A DNA stretch of 64,000 bases, taken from positions 226,001 through 290,000 of the forward strand of contig CAJHNH020000228.1 of NCBI GenBank assembly GCA_905116865.2, in the 5' to 3' direction. The notes under the pieces were generated by a model. That model saw only the letters and a list, made by a program, of their open reading frames with translations. It did not search any database and was not told the origin of the DNA. This DNA is from Candidula unifasciata. Taxonomy: Eukaryota > Mollusca > Gastropoda > Stylommatophora > Geomitridae. Position numbers and translations under genes: made by a program. Below, piece by piece: positions 36,501 to 41,950 of this stretch (position 1 is the stretch's first letter; each line of letters opens with the position of its first letter).

Positions 36501-38369
36501 TGTTGATACTTTATATGTCAGGTAGGGCTTGCAGTCTAGTCCTCCATGTTGTAACTTTTTATGTCAGGTAAGGCTTGCAGTCTAGTCCTTCATGTTGTTA
36601 CTTTATATGTCAGGTAGGGCTTGCAGTCTAGTCCTTCATGTTGTAACTTTATATGTCAGGTAGGGCTTGCAGTCTAGTCCTCCATGTTGTTACTTTATAT
36701 GTCAGGTAGGGCTTGCAGTCTAGTCCTCCATGTTGTAACTTTATATGTCAGGTAAGGCTTGCAGTCTAGTCCTTCATGTTATAACTTTATATGTCAGGTA
36801 GGGCTTGCAGTCTAGTCCTCCATGTTGTGCCTTTATATGTCAGGTAGGGCTTGCAGTCTAGTCCTCCATGTTGTACCTTTATATGTCAGGTAGGGCTTGC
36901 AGTCTAGTCCTCCATGTTGTAACTTTATATGTCAGGTAGGGCTTGCAGTCTAGTCCTCCATGTTGCACCTTTATATGTCAGGTAGGGCTTGCAGTCTAGT
37001 CTTCCGCGTGACAGCCCAGCCTTCTTAACCGTTCGGCCAGCTTCTATGGAATCCAATCGGGCGCCCATCGGCCAGCTTCTATGGAATCCAATCGGGTGCC
37101 CATCGGCCAGCTTCTATGGAATCCAATCGGGCGCACATCGGCCAGCTTCTAAGGAATCTAATCGGGTGCCCATCGGCCAGCTTCTATGGAATCCAATCGG
37201 GTGCCCATCGGCCAGCTTCTATGGAATCCAATCGGGCGCCCATCGGCCAGCTTCTATGGAATCCAATCGGGCGCCCATCGGCCAGCTTCTATGGAATGCA
37301 ATCGGGCGCCCATGGCTTCTCTCAACAATGTTTATCTTGGACCTTCTATTTTTGTGATCCATTTATTTCTCATTTCAGTGCTTGTCTGGCAAATCTGTTT
37401 GTTTCTCCTCATGATGTCCCAGTATACTGCCATCTTCATTGTTGTATAACTGATGATATTAGCAGTTACCCTTTCTTGTATTTCTCCCATTAACTCAGGC
37501 AGACAATTTACCTTTCACTCCATGTCTTCAATGCTTTTCCAACTTTAACTGGGATATAAGACTTGCTACCAAAATATGTCAACTGATCAGCCACTTTAAT
37601 TTTGTCCATCTCCAACGTTAAATATGCTTAATCCGTTACTGATGTCTTTACACAGAATATGTGTCTTCTCATAATGATGTGTAATCTGACCCTTGATGCT
37701 CTATTTGCTACAACATCTGCTTTTCTGAGTTAATATTCAGTGAAGTTGAATACTCACACCTGTTGGAATTCTCCACCAAACGATGCTGAACTTCTGGTTA
37801 GTAGTTGTGATTAAAATACTGTTAATTTAGTAACATGTTAATAAAACAATGTTACTGTTAATACATGAAGATTAGAATACCCCACGTCTAATAAGCAGTG
37901 TTAATGTTAAAATGGTTAGATGCACACAAATACGGAGACTATTGTTCATACACTTTTGCATTGAACACAATGAATAAGATGTACAAAATGCTTGATATCA
38001 GTGAATGCTGCTGACCTTGCGTGACTACGTAGGGGTGTGCGCTACATTTTATGAGCTTCACACCACGAGGTTGACTGATTTTGATTTATTGAACTACTAG
38101 AAAAAAAGTGTACTCATGTATGGTTTATGGTACCCACAGGAAAACTGTCGTAATTGCAATGAAAGGAATATCTGCAGTATACAAGAGGCAATAACAAGAG
38201 AAAGAAGCTATGACAGGAACGAACTATGATTGGAATGACTATGGGACAGAGTACTGACCTCGCATTTAAACCTCTGCCTGTGTTTGGGCCCACCCGTGAC
38301 AAACTCATAGTTTGGGTTGCCAATTTTATGTTTGCCACACCAGCTGTAGAGAAGTTGTTTAGCATCCAT
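518..38369 (-). CDS. DHX9: DHX9 (RNA helicase A / MLE) orthologue, N-terminal 452 codons, 12 exons, 3' part off the left edge
   Basis: Coding join on the minus strand: 38369-38259, 35250-35110, 32656-32533, 31399-31293, 28620-28481, 20372-20326, 19280-19144, 14473-14378, 12904-12722, 7962-7885, 3055-2936, 589-518. The sum is 1,356 bases (452 codons) with no stop, and each junction has AG acceptor, GT donor and matching phase. Order in the protein: dsRBD1 (about residues 4-72), a Gly/Pro-containing linker, dsRBD2 (about 168-251), a charged lysine stretch, the tryptophan segment VVPWSPP..NWNPW (about 337-350), then the helicase N-terminus with Walker [11 protein letters not shown] (419-428) and VPQFIL just after it. 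This is the order known for human DHX9. The family is a nuclear DExH-box NTPase that unwinds dsRNA and RNA:DNA hybrids, contacts RNA polymerase II and restrains dsRNA formed by transcribed repeats. The DExH, SAT and later motifs are not in the window. The continuous frame argues for a live gene. The assignment comes from remembered family sequence, not a search. Confidence 0.95.
847..1035. repeat. 39-bp minisatellite, intron 11
   Basis: About five imperfect units containing GATCTCACACACCCGTGTGG and TATATCTAGAGAA. The core CACACCCGTGTGG is a near-perfect palindrome in each unit. Confidence 0.85.
1036..1802. other. Unique sequence of intron 11
   Basis: I see no exon of DHX9, RNA gene or recognisable transposon end here. 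Two short open frames on the minus strand lack codon character and family resemblance. Confidence 0.5.
1806..2336. repeat. 31-bp minisatellite, intron 11
   Basis: About 17 units based on CTGTCACAACACAGTCCATC and CGTCCACCGG. It is homogeneous apart from point variants and one short unit near 2119. It is open in one plus frame only because 31-bp units keep cycling through stop-free frames. Confidence 0.95.
2400..2905. repeat. About 30-bp minisatellite next to the exon-11 donor, intron 11
   Basis: About 15 degenerate units of the type CACCTGTCTACACCTGTACA with GTCCCACACT. Read on the coding strand, several units contain GACAG|GTGAGTGTGGGA, a perfect U1-type donor consensus. The authentic donor ACACAG|GTAACTGGGG at 2935 looks like a relative of the unit. 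Confidence 0.9.
2936..3055 (-). CDS. DHX9: DHX9 exon 11 (helicase motif I / Walker A)
   Basis: 40 codons after acceptor TCTGTTTCCAG. It begins [20 protein letters not shown] and ends [15 protein letters not shown], the phosphate-binding loop of DEAH/RHA helicases. The catalytic lysine is near residue 425 of this model. Donor ACACAG|GTAACT, phase 0. Confidence 0.97.
3084..3230. repeat. Short duplication near the exon-11 acceptor
   Basis: Two diverged copies of a segment of roughly 70 bases share AAACCTCTTCAGAAAGGTCC and CTCTGGACTCA. The copies flank the pyrimidine tract used by exon 11. Confidence 0.75.
3231..4022. other. Unique sequence of intron 10
   Basis: AT-rich with short A and T runs. 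I see no gene, RNA or transposon end. Confidence 0.5.
4025..5262. repeat. Composite 45-63-bp minisatellite, intron 10
   Basis: Units share TATTTGTGTTGTCACCAGGA and GAGTACATCTCTGTCA. Longer ones add AGATGTAATAAACATG. A run of variant units (ACATCTATGTCACAGCGG) near 4165-4290 recurs near 4575-4740, so blocks of several units have been duplicated together. Confidence 0.93.
5486..5692. repeat. 25-bp minisatellite, intron 10
   Basis: About eight units of ACACACAAGGGAAAAGCTAA with ATCAA. Simple and slightly degenerate. Confidence 0.9.
5693..6080. other. Unique sequence of intron 10
   Basis: No exon-like or mobile-element signal seen. Confidence 0.5.
6081..7884. repeat. 34-bp minisatellite made of 53 tandem 5' splice-site motifs, intron 10
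   Basis: On the coding strand the unit is GTGAGTAGGTTGTCATAGAC followed by TTAGCACATCCTGT. Copy 1 is the authentic exon-10 donor, so the array begins exactly at intron base +1. The motif ACTCAC (coding GTGAGT) recurs from 7879 down to 6111 at an exact multiple of 34 (52 steps), so I see no net indel in 1.8 kb. One copy (near 7437) has lost GTGAGT. Units differ by AGCTCC/AGCACA/AGCACC variants, and a C-to-T variant recurs near 6478, 6884, 7293 and 7737, showing block duplication. Confidence 0.97.
7885..7962 (-). CDS. DHX9: DHX9 exon 10 (start of helicase N-terminal extension)
   Basis: 26 codons, [20 protein letters not shown] then DQNLMQ, matching human ATPEQISMDLKNEL..QLEQDHDLQ. Acceptor CTGTCCCCAG, donor ATGCAG|GTGAGT, phase 0. 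The donor is the first of 53 tandem copies of GTGAGTAGG, 52 of which keep GTGAGT intact. Confidence 0.94.
8235..9097. repeat. 65-bp minisatellite, intron 9
   Basis: About 13 units of CTCTCATGAACCACACACAC then ACAAGTGAAGAATGCAGTCA and a GAGACTGTCTCAGATCTTCT tail. A G-homopolymer of about 13 bases lies upstream at 8034-8046. Confidence 0.95.
9115..12700. repeat. 56-bp minisatellite, about 64 units, intron 9
   Basis: The unit combines CTCTCTCACAAACCAGACAT, AAGTTAAACTGTCAGCTCAG and ATGATGTCTGTATCC. A distinctive run of variant units at about 9538-9870 recurs at about 10988-11310, so higher-order duplication of roughly 1.45 kb has occurred. Units at 12060-12440 are scrambled. The array ends about 20 bases from the exon-9 donor. 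Confidence 0.95.
12722..12904 (-). CDS. DHX9: DHX9 exon 9 (transactivation segment with conserved tryptophans)
   Basis: 61 codons. Acceptor TTGTGTGGCTCAG, donor GCATCA|GTATGA, phase 0 both ends. After an acidic stretch it encodes [15 protein letters not shown], then NIDEGPLAS. The three tryptophans (about residues 340, 347, 350) correspond to the residues that contact RNA polymerase II in human RHA. This is one of the strongest identity markers in the gene. Confidence 0.96.
12937..13219. repeat. 40-bp minisatellite near the exon-9 acceptor, intron 8
   Basis: Seven almost identical units of GTTAACTAGACAACTTATGG then TAGCAGTTACCATTAAACAA. On the coding strand each has TCTAGTTAAC, a weak branch-point-like string. 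The unit nearest the exon lies about 30-50 bases upstream of the acceptor. Confidence 0.94.
13220..13640. repeat. 25-bp minisatellite, intron 8
   Basis: Units of CAGCAACTATGTGGCCACAG with TTAAA are clearest at 13323-13480 (about seven) and decay on both sides. Confidence 0.88.
13719..13798. repeat. (GTGA)20 microsatellite, intron 8
   Basis: 80 bases of perfect GTGA repeat on the plus strand. A TG-rich stretch precedes it at 13645-13690. Confidence 0.98.
13838..14377. repeat. 30-bp minisatellite carrying the exon-8 donor, intron 8
   Basis: About 18 units. On the coding strand the unit is GTAAACTGATTCTTGTACAC plus ACACAACAGG. The copy touching exon 8 reads ACG|GTAAAATGATTC, so the array starts at intron base +1 and the authentic donor is its first unit. 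Internal copies read CAACAGG|GTAAAC, arguably a better donor context than the real one. Both strands have long open frames as a by-product of the 30-base unit. Confidence 0.95.
14378..14473 (-). CDS. DHX9: DHX9 exon 8 (post-dsRBD2 linker)
   Basis: 32 codons from [18 protein letters not shown] to QPITDFT, matching the VEPYKVNLSQDLEHQL region of human DHX9 in position and character. Acceptor GGTGACAG|GTGCCC, donor ACG|GTAAAA, phase 0 at both ends. Both splice sites are reiterated in the adjoining minisatellites (see the arrays at 13838-14377 and 14464-15611). Confidence 0.93.
14464..15611. repeat. About 83-bp minisatellite carrying the exon-8 acceptor, intron 7
   Basis: 14 copies of TGATCTGCTGGTGACAG|GTG followed by CCCCC on the coding strand, counting the authentic acceptor at 14474. 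The array overlaps exon 8 by about 8-10 bases. Units differ by presence of AGAGGTG and by five or six G on the plus strand. Confidence 0.96.
15612..15959. other. Unique and GA-rich sequence, intron 7
   Basis: AT-rich sequence, then a GA-rich run at 15815-15905. No gene signal. Confidence 0.5.
15960..16310 (+). pseudogene. Dead LINE reverse-transcriptase fragment, intron 7
   Basis: The plus strand has pieces of a non-LTR reverse transcriptase in shifting frames: [10 protein letters not shown] near 15975, then [20 protein letters not shown] near 16125, then [12 protein letters not shown]. The catalytic ADD of the second motif is changed to KDD, and there are frameshifts and stops upstream. It lies antisense to DHX9. 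The 69-bp minisatellite begins where the fragment ends. Confidence 0.78.
16310..18025. repeat. 69-bp minisatellite, about 25 units, intron 7
   Basis: Units contain GAAAGTAACAGGTCAGCTGA, CTTATTGAGGTTGTAACATT and GAGATAGTCAAGGAAACACA. Because 69 is a multiple of three, a long minus-strand open frame results (17358-18068). It is not a protein gene. Confidence 0.96.
18108..18305. repeat. 51-bp minisatellite, intron 7
   Basis: About four units of CAATGCTAATGTTATTTCAG with GTTGAACATTTAGAACCAAG. The first three full units are nearly identical. Confidence 0.93.
18306..18870. other. Unique and GA-rich sequence, intron 7
   Basis: No exon-like signal. A purine-rich GAGAGGGAG stretch occupies 18775-18865. 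Confidence 0.5.
18873..19135. repeat. 88-bp minisatellite near the exon-7 donor, intron 7
   Basis: Three units of GTGGAACAGAGAAGAAACAC through CAGCTGTCACTGTCAGCCTA. The last ends within about 12 bases of the exon-7 donor but does not include its GT. Confidence 0.93.
19144..19280 (-). CDS. DHX9: DHX9 exon 7 (C-terminal half of dsRBD2)
   Basis: Acceptor TCATCTGCAG, donor GAGAGG|GTAGGT. It encodes [20 protein letters not shown], then LVRQLYH, the [18 protein letters not shown] helix that ends dsRBD2 in this family. IIEAYTG and a basic run EKKKKARER follow. Phase 2 in, 0 out. Confidence 0.95.
19435..20308. repeat. 38-bp minisatellite, intron 6
   Basis: About 23 units of GACATGGATAGTTCACTCAG then TCTAGAGACCACACAGCA. 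It nearly fills the 1,045-bp intron 6 and stops about 15 bases from the exon-6 donor. Confidence 0.96.
20326..20372 (-). CDS. DHX9: DHX9 exon 6, 47-bp micro-exon (beta strands of dsRBD2)
   Basis: Only 47 bases. Acceptor TGTTTATGCAG, donor AACA|GTAAGT. With the split codons it encodes [16 protein letters not shown], the counterpart of RSFIAEMTIYIKQLG in human DHX9. The 8.1-kb intron 5 precedes it and a 1.0-kb intron follows, so a micro-exon is embedded in tandem repeats on both sides. The phase is exact (one base in, one base out). Confidence 0.93.
20380..20970. repeat. 26-bp minisatellite repeating a branch-point-like motif, intron 5
   Basis: On the coding strand the unit is CCACTGTTTGTACTAAGCTT then ATGTTT. 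At least a dozen of about 22 units retain TACTAAG. The unit touching exon 6 ends TTCCCACTGTTTATGCAG|GAG, so the authentic pyrimidine tract is the last, partial unit. The nearest TACTAAG lies about 25-30 bases from the acceptor, a normal branch-point distance. Confidence 0.94.
20971..24010. repeat. 23/47-bp minisatellite, about 3 kb, intron 5
   Basis: The core at 21860-23600 is about 37 units of 47 bases, GTCTGTACAAGTGTGGGGAC plus ACCTATCTCTACACACATGG and GGTTATT. The flanks (20971-21860 and 23600-24010) are degenerate 20-24-bp units of TCTGTACAAGTATGGGGACA. The 47-bp unit therefore looks like two diverged 23-24-bp halves amplified together. Confidence 0.95.
24011..24476. other. Unique island in intron 5 with a cryptic exon-like segment
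   Basis: On the minus strand 24250-24146 has an acceptor-like CAACCTCAG and a strong donor CTGTG|GTAAGT (105 bases). No frame is open through it, and read in the frame left by exon 5 it stops. It is not coding. It could be a poison exon or chance. Confidence 0.3.
24477..24832. repeat. 30-bp minisatellite, intron 5
   Basis: About 12 units of GTATATAGACTGGTGGTAGT with GTGTGTGGAA. Confidence 0.94.
24833..24890. repeat. Alternating purine-pyrimidine tract
   Basis: (GT)n, GCATGC and GCGCGCGCGC runs. The composition is prone to Z-form DNA. Confidence 0.85.
24891..25765. repeat. 31-32-bp minisatellite with (TA)n cores, intron 5
   Basis: Related to the preceding 30-bp array: AGACTGGTGGTAGTGTGTGG with GATTATATATAT. 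The most regular part is 25140-25420. Confidence 0.93.
25905..26645. repeat. 47-bp minisatellite, intron 5
   Basis: About 15 units of TACTGTAACTGCTGCTCTAG then CTAGACAAGAAACATATCTA and CTGGACA. Each holds CTAGCTAG. Confidence 0.95.
26646..27334. other. Unique sequence of intron 5
   Basis: No gene or mobile-element signal seen. The short open frame at 26938-27198 has no recognisable homology. Confidence 0.45.
27335..28320. repeat. 41-bp G-rich minisatellite, intron 5
   Basis: About 24 units of GGTTGGGGGCAGTAGGACAG then GTGACAGGCTGGGAACCCAG. The plus strand (template for DHX9) has closely spaced GG and GGGGG runs throughout, so two-layer G-quadruplexes are possible. The transcript is C/U-rich. 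Confidence 0.96.
28481..28620 (-). CDS. DHX9: DHX9 exon 5 (first half of dsRBD2)
   Basis: Acceptor CACATGAAG, donor AACAG|GTGCAG. It encodes [18 protein letters not shown], an amphipathic helix, and [21 protein letters not shown] and GPDHNR are hallmark strings of DHX9 dsRBD2. It ends in phase 2, with the arginine codon shared with exon 6. Confidence 0.95.
28735..29520. repeat. 31-bp minisatellite, intron 4
   Basis: About 25 units of CATGGGTCTATGATATGTCA with GCCAATGACTG. Units lacking GGG are common in the middle. Confidence 0.95.
29521..31292. other. Unique sequence of intron 4
   Basis: The longest non-repetitive stretch inside the gene. Open frames such as 29879-30169 (96 codons, plus) and 30678-31142 show no family resemblance and no splice context. 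I see no RNA gene. Confidence 0.45.
31293..31399 (-). CDS. DHX9: DHX9 exon 4 (linker, residues about 126-161)
   Basis: 107 bases after acceptor AATCTTGTAG. The first two bases complete the valine codon begun in exon 3, then [16 protein letters not shown] and a charged helix ending EKRKLEE. Donor GAG|GTTCGA, phase 0. Human DHX9 has a similar charged stretch just before dsRBD2. Phase agreement on both sides is the main support. Confidence 0.88.
31438..31545. repeat. Short degenerate repeat, intron 3
   Basis: Four or five degenerate copies of ACACAGTAAACAAACA. Confidence 0.8.
31868..32475. repeat. 43-bp minisatellite, intron 3
   Basis: 14 units of TGGAATGTTTGGGTGCCTGG with ACAAGTACCACAAGGACAAA. 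It makes open frames on both strands that are not genes. Confidence 0.96.
32533..32656 (-). CDS. DHX9: DHX9 exon 3 (linker between the dsRBDs)
   Basis: 124 bases with acceptor ATTTGCAG and donor CAGG|GTCAGT. It encodes a low-complexity linker beginning [15 protein letters not shown] and ending APHMRIQ, plus one base of the next codon. The linker of this family is poorly conserved, so the call rests on splice signals, open frame, phase (0 in, 1 out) and position between two certain exons. Confidence 0.85.
32657..33374. other. Unique sequence of intron 2
   Basis: No exon or mobile-element signal seen. Confidence 0.45.
33375..33850. repeat. 30-bp minisatellite, intron 2
   Basis: About 15 units of CACAATTATTATTTGTTAAA with CAAGGGTCCC. 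A longer variant with CACCACAGGTTCCAACAAAT occurs twice near 33640 and 33730. Confidence 0.93.
33860..34800. repeat. 27-bp minisatellite, intron 2
   Basis: About 23 regular units of GTTGTTATCTGAGAGATGGT with GATCTGT to about 34480, then decay into GTGAGGTGGT-type variants. The 27-base unit gives a 307-codon minus open frame that is not a gene. Confidence 0.95.
35110..35250 (-). CDS. DHX9: DHX9 exon 2 (residues 38-84, second half of dsRBD1)
   Basis: The acceptor GTGTTGCAG precedes [12 protein letters not shown]. The core [10 protein letters not shown] is the invariant KKxAQ RNA-contact segment of dsRBD1, and the helix [16 protein letters not shown] follows. I end the exon at 35110 (CCTG|GTTTGT), which keeps SEVPAS, a segment human DHX9 also retains. 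A second possible donor, GAG|GTTCCT at 35125, would delete five residues and also stays in frame. Phase is 0 at both ends. Confidence 0.92.
35448..37005. repeat. 46-bp minisatellite, about 33 units, intron 1
   Basis: Units of GTCAGGTAGGGCTTGCAGTC then TAGTCCTCCATGTTGTAACT and TTATAT. Very regular. Variants alternate GTAACT, GTACCT and GCGCCT. Confidence 0.97.
37006..37050 (-). mobile_element. Possible SINE head fragment (tRNA-like box A)
   Basis: The minus strand reads TGGCCGAACGGTTAAGAAGG, which resembles a tRNA-type box A. No box B is visible, because the sequence passes at once into the 35-bp array. Weak. Confidence 0.28.
37034..37313. repeat. 35-bp minisatellite, intron 1
   Basis: Eight units of CGGCCAGCTTCTATGGAATC with CAATCGGGCGCCCAT. 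GGGCGCCC is a palindrome in each unit. Confidence 0.95.
37320..37730 (-). pseudogene. Decayed LINE reverse-transcriptase fragment, intron 1
   Basis: The minus strand has LINE-like pieces: [14 protein letters not shown] (the YLGS region of non-LTR RTs) near 37590 and [10 protein letters not shown] near 37420. No continuous frame remains. Bases 37731-38258 hold nothing recognised. Confidence 0.45.
38259..38369 (-). CDS. DHX9: DHX9 first coding exon (residues 1-37, first half of dsRBD1)
   Basis: The exon begins in 5' UTR at 38407 after a long pyrimidine-rich acceptor ending GTTGAATACAG. It carries 38 UTR bases and then ATG at 38369 in a good context (G at -3, G at +4). The protein starts [17 protein letters not shown] and ends RQRFKCE, which parallels the human start with its LYAWCGKRK and RQKFMCE segments. 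The ATG position therefore matches the family start almost exactly. The donor is GAG|GTCAGT at 38258, phase 0. A spliced non-coding exon must lie further right, because the upstream edge is an acceptor and not a promoter. Confidence 0.94.
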
Positions 38370-38407
38370 TGCTGGCAAGCCTGATTGTTGAGTCCAGGGC
38401 TTAGAAT

Positions 38408-39234
38408 CTGTATTCAACACAAAAAAGAAATCATCAACATCAGAGGTCACACAAAAGCAATACAATTGTCAAGCTGATCTGATCCTGTGTGCTCGATCTG
38501 TGTAGCACTGGTCACACAACTGACTCTAGTGCTGCCACTGAACCCATCAGACCAGGTTTAACACTGGCCAGGATCCCTTGGGGCACATCTTCCTGGTGCA
38601 GTCAGCTCCCAGGCTGGGTGCCAGGTCTATTCCAAGAATCACTAGACTTCTTTACACATGTCAAGTTTCAGCATTACCTTACACACTTCTTCTTAAAGTC
38701 CATGCCGTGTGGCGGTGGTACTTGTGTCGGGTACTTTCAATCAACTCTGACACAGATAATCCTCCATGCCATGATGTCAAACTGTCCAGCATCTGTTATT
38801 TCGGTCTCTTTCTGACTCTCCTCCAACTTTCCTAATGTCCCAGTTTACTCTAGTTTTCTCCTTCTCATCACATGATCAAAGAATGTAGATTGTTGCTTTC
38901 TGATGTGGGCAATCAGTTCTCTTCATGAGCCAGTTTCTTTGAAGGCATCTTCATTACTCTATCTTTTAAATATTTTCTCCAGGCCGTGCTGGCGTGGTGG
39001 TTAATAAATAGGCAGACAGATTGGCTAAATACGCACCACTGGGTGGTAAATTGATACTAGGGATTTTAGTCAAAATTTTTATTTTAGGTTTTTTACTTTT
39101 AAACCAAGACAGCTAAATAGAGGTTGAAAAACTGAGTCCAACGGTACCTCAATGAAGTCTGTATGTCATTTCTAAGCGGAGATATTCACATTTCAGTGAC
39201 AGAAAGTGCCCTCAAAAAATTATAATGGAAAACA
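38408..39234 (-). pseudogene. Region upstream of DHX9 exon 1, with a decayed LINE 3' fragment
   Basis: On the minus strand around 38940-38740 pieces such as ELIAHIRKQQSTFFDHVMRR resemble the C-terminal region of LINE ORF2 (IRKRQL.FFGH..R). There are stops and frameshifts. A possible 5' splice site for a DHX9 leader exon (GTAAG|GTAATG at 38677, minus) lies nearby and is unproven. Confidence 0.5.
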
Positions 39235-39238
39235 GAAA

Positions 39239-39250
39239 CAAGATGGCGGC
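39239..39250 (+). promoter_or_regulatory. YY1-type motif
   Basis: CAAGATGGCGGC is an exact match to the motif found at many animal transcription starts. Its orientation is opposite to DHX9. It may be a chance occurrence. Confidence 0.3.
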
Positions 39251-39514
39251 ATGTTCCCAAGTGAAAACTGGACCTAAATTTATCATGTTTAATGTCAATA
39301 ACTCTCAAGTTTTTTGCTGAACCCCTTAGCAACCATATGTCATTGCTTTCAGGACAGCAAGCTCTAACTAAAGTTGTTGCCTTTTTTAAAAATATGATGT
39401 GATGCAAACCTAAATAACATAAAAATGAGTAAATTTATCAGTATTCATTATATACCTTATGAATTAATTATTATTATCCAGTGAGTCTTGCAAGACGTAT
39501 ACTGTAATGTATAT

Positions 39515-39602
39515 ATATATATATATATACTTTTGTATCTATTCTTCCTGTTATGATGCATCTTTTTCTATTTGTTGAAAAATGCTTTTTCTCGCACTCT
39601 CA

Positions 39603-39636
<34 letters not shown>

Positions 39637-39640
39637 TGCA
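39515..39640. repeat. (TA)n and (GT)n microsatellites
   Basis: A TATATA run at about 39511-39530 and a GT run at about 39606-39633. Confidence 0.9.
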
Positions 39641-39764
39641 TACATCTGACCGAAATTTGCTTTATTCCACTGTTTAAAAAATGTTTAATAGCGAGTGGAT
39701 TGACTTCATTGCATCGTTACTGATTTTATATGGCTTTGTCTTTCTCCACAATACTGAACAAATA

Positions 39765-39955
39765 GCGCATGCCGAGAGCTTAGCACAAAGCCTGGATACC
39801 GTAGCTCCAGCAACAGCCCTCAGAGGTCTCCGCTAACCAAAAAAATGCATTTTCGAGTCGAACAATGCAGTTGTAAATGAACGTACCACAATCTTCTGAG
39901 CGCGAGGTTAACGGCTTGACCACTTTGATACGGAGACCCCTATATTCCTATATTG
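39765..39955 (-). mobile_element. Possible degenerate tRNA-derived SINE
   Basis: The minus strand has AAAGTGGTCAAGCCGTTAAC (box A-like) and about 60 bases later TTGTTCGACTCG (box B-like). The spacing is longer than in a tRNA, and I see no tail or target duplication. Confidence 0.33.
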
Positions 39956-40580
39956 TTTTATAACCAGGTGAAAATGAGCGCCCCTCTTACTGATTTAACA
40001 TAATCCCTTTTTCAATCTTTGCGAGTTATTCTTTCATTTTATTGATGATGAGACATTTCACCACATTGTTCCCCTCTTCTTCTCAACTAGTCACTGCTTG
40101 ATATTTTATTTACTTGTTCAAAATAATCGAAGGTAACCACTCATGCCCGATTTGTGACTCAGTGCTATGTTTTTCATGGAGTAAAATTATTAAATAAGCT
40201 CCTTTGTAATTCGCTTTGGATTTATGTTGTGTTTTCATGGAGATGTAATTCGCTTCGGATTTATGTTGTGTTTTCATGGAGCAGCATTTCATAAGGTAAG
40301 AGGAAAAATTACATTATATTTTATTAACGTATCTATGTCCTACGTGATCTGTGATTAAATATTATTAATCATAAGTTGTAAGTAAGTGAATTTATTCAGT
40401 TGAAAATATTATAATATATTATTAATTTTATTAATCAACTTTCTAAATCATCATCTATAAGTCAATACTACAATTTTAAAACAGTATCAGTCATAAATAA
40501 TAACTGTTATTTATACTATTTAAGACAATAAATATGCACCACAAAATCATAGTGCAGAAATGTGTGGCAGACATTTTTTT
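39956..40580. other. AT-rich unique sequence
   Basis: A direct duplication of about 35 bases (GGATTTATGTTGTGTTTTCA) lies at 40215-40280. Nothing else is recognised. Confidence 0.5.
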
Positions 40581-40581
40581 A

Positions 40582-40972
40582 AATGTCAGTCTGGGTGTGG
40601 GGAGTGGGGGTCCACAGGTAAAAAGGCTTTAAACAGGAAATGTTATTCATGCCTAATGATAAGTTATGGCTTAAAAAATGCTATTATGGCTAAAGATTCA
40701 AAAAATGATTAAAAAACTTCTATATATTCATTTAACAGTATATTATAAAATGTTTAAACCACTGTCTGCGTCCAAAATGTCAGTCTGGGTGCGGGGAGTG
40801 GGGGTCAACAGGTAAAAAGGCTTCAAACAAAAAATGTTGTTCATGTCCAATGATAGGTTATGGCTTAAAAAATGCTATAATGGCTAAAGATTCAAAAAAT
40901 GATTAAATAACTTCTATATATTCATTTAAAACTATTATTATAAAATGTTTAAACCACTGTCTGTGTCCATTT
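40582..40972. repeat. Two tandem copies of a 196-bp unit
   Basis: AATGTCAGTCTGGGTG begins copies at 40582 and 40778. Both continue through GGTAAAAAGGCTT, TATGGCTTAAAAAATGCTAT and TGTTTAAACCACTGTCTG. Point differences show the duplication is not recent. Confidence 0.9.
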
Positions 40973-41815
40973 TTAACGCAAAATACCCTAGAAATAGTCT
41001 ATGTTAAAAACGTGCTAAAACATTATTTTCAGGTATTTAAAATTATTAAAACTCATGTGAAATTAAAGTTAAAGAAAGGTAAATTATTAATACAAATAAA
41101 ACTTGCATTATTTTTGAACTGTTTTTATAAATAATTAGATTAATTAATCTGAGATAAACAGTTTGTTTAGGCCATGCGGTAGCCATTTTGAAAAATCGCC
41201 GATTCAGCTTTCAAGAAGTGACCAGGAAGAAATTGAAAGTTTAAATTTTGTGATGTACAGATTCCAGCAAAACTGCCCATATTTATGTAAAAATGGACGC
41301 AGAATCTAAAAATGACAATTCCTAGTATATATATTCACTTTAAAAAGGAGATATTAAAGAAATTTACTTCCCGCATGGCAAATAGTGAAATTTATTTGGC
41401 TGAACAAAGATCGCTATGTAAGTTAGGTGTCAATTGGTTGAGCGACCTTTTCTGAATAACTTTGAGCCCACATATTCGATTCTGAACAGCCAGTATTAAG
41501 CGAAGGGATTTCAAAGTAACTAACTGATACGCAAAGGAGCCATTTTTCTTGGACCACCGACTCCATCTTGACTTGTAACTAAGCGATCTCTACTTTCGTT
41601 TTTAAGTGGGTCACTTGAATGATCGTAATAGCTATTGATACATGACAGGACAGATGTGGTCAAGTACGTCAAGGCCCTTTGGGAACAACCAACGGAATCA
41701 GCAGAGAAAGAAGATTATTATGACCTGGAGAGAACTCAGAATGCGACACCTGGGTGTAACTAGAGGATATGGCCGACTCACTACAGTGTAGTCTTAAGTC
41801 TACACTCAGAGAAAA
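40973..41815. other. AT-rich unique sequence
   Basis: No gene recognised. GCCATTTTG-type strings occur near 41180 and 41550. Confidence 0.45.
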
Positions 41816-41817
41816 AG

Positions 41818-41950
41818 CAAGACGGACTTTTAACCAGATTGTGACCAGTACCATCAGTATTGGAACTCTGTGCTGGCTGCTGAAGATGAGGACAGAGCAT
41901 GCATGAAAATGCTCCGAGTGCTGTGATGTCAATTCTTGACTCAACTCAGA
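41818..41950. repeat. Dispersed repeat, copy A
   Basis: Shares AAGACGG, TCTG(T/C)GCTGGCTGCTGA, CGAGTGCTGTGAT and related strings with 44692-44825. The family is unidentified. It could be part of an interspersed element. Confidence 0.7.

Noticed and set aside
1..38258. Centromeric or telomeric satellite
   Set aside because: Each array is different, short to moderate in length and interleaved with in-phase exons of a single gene.
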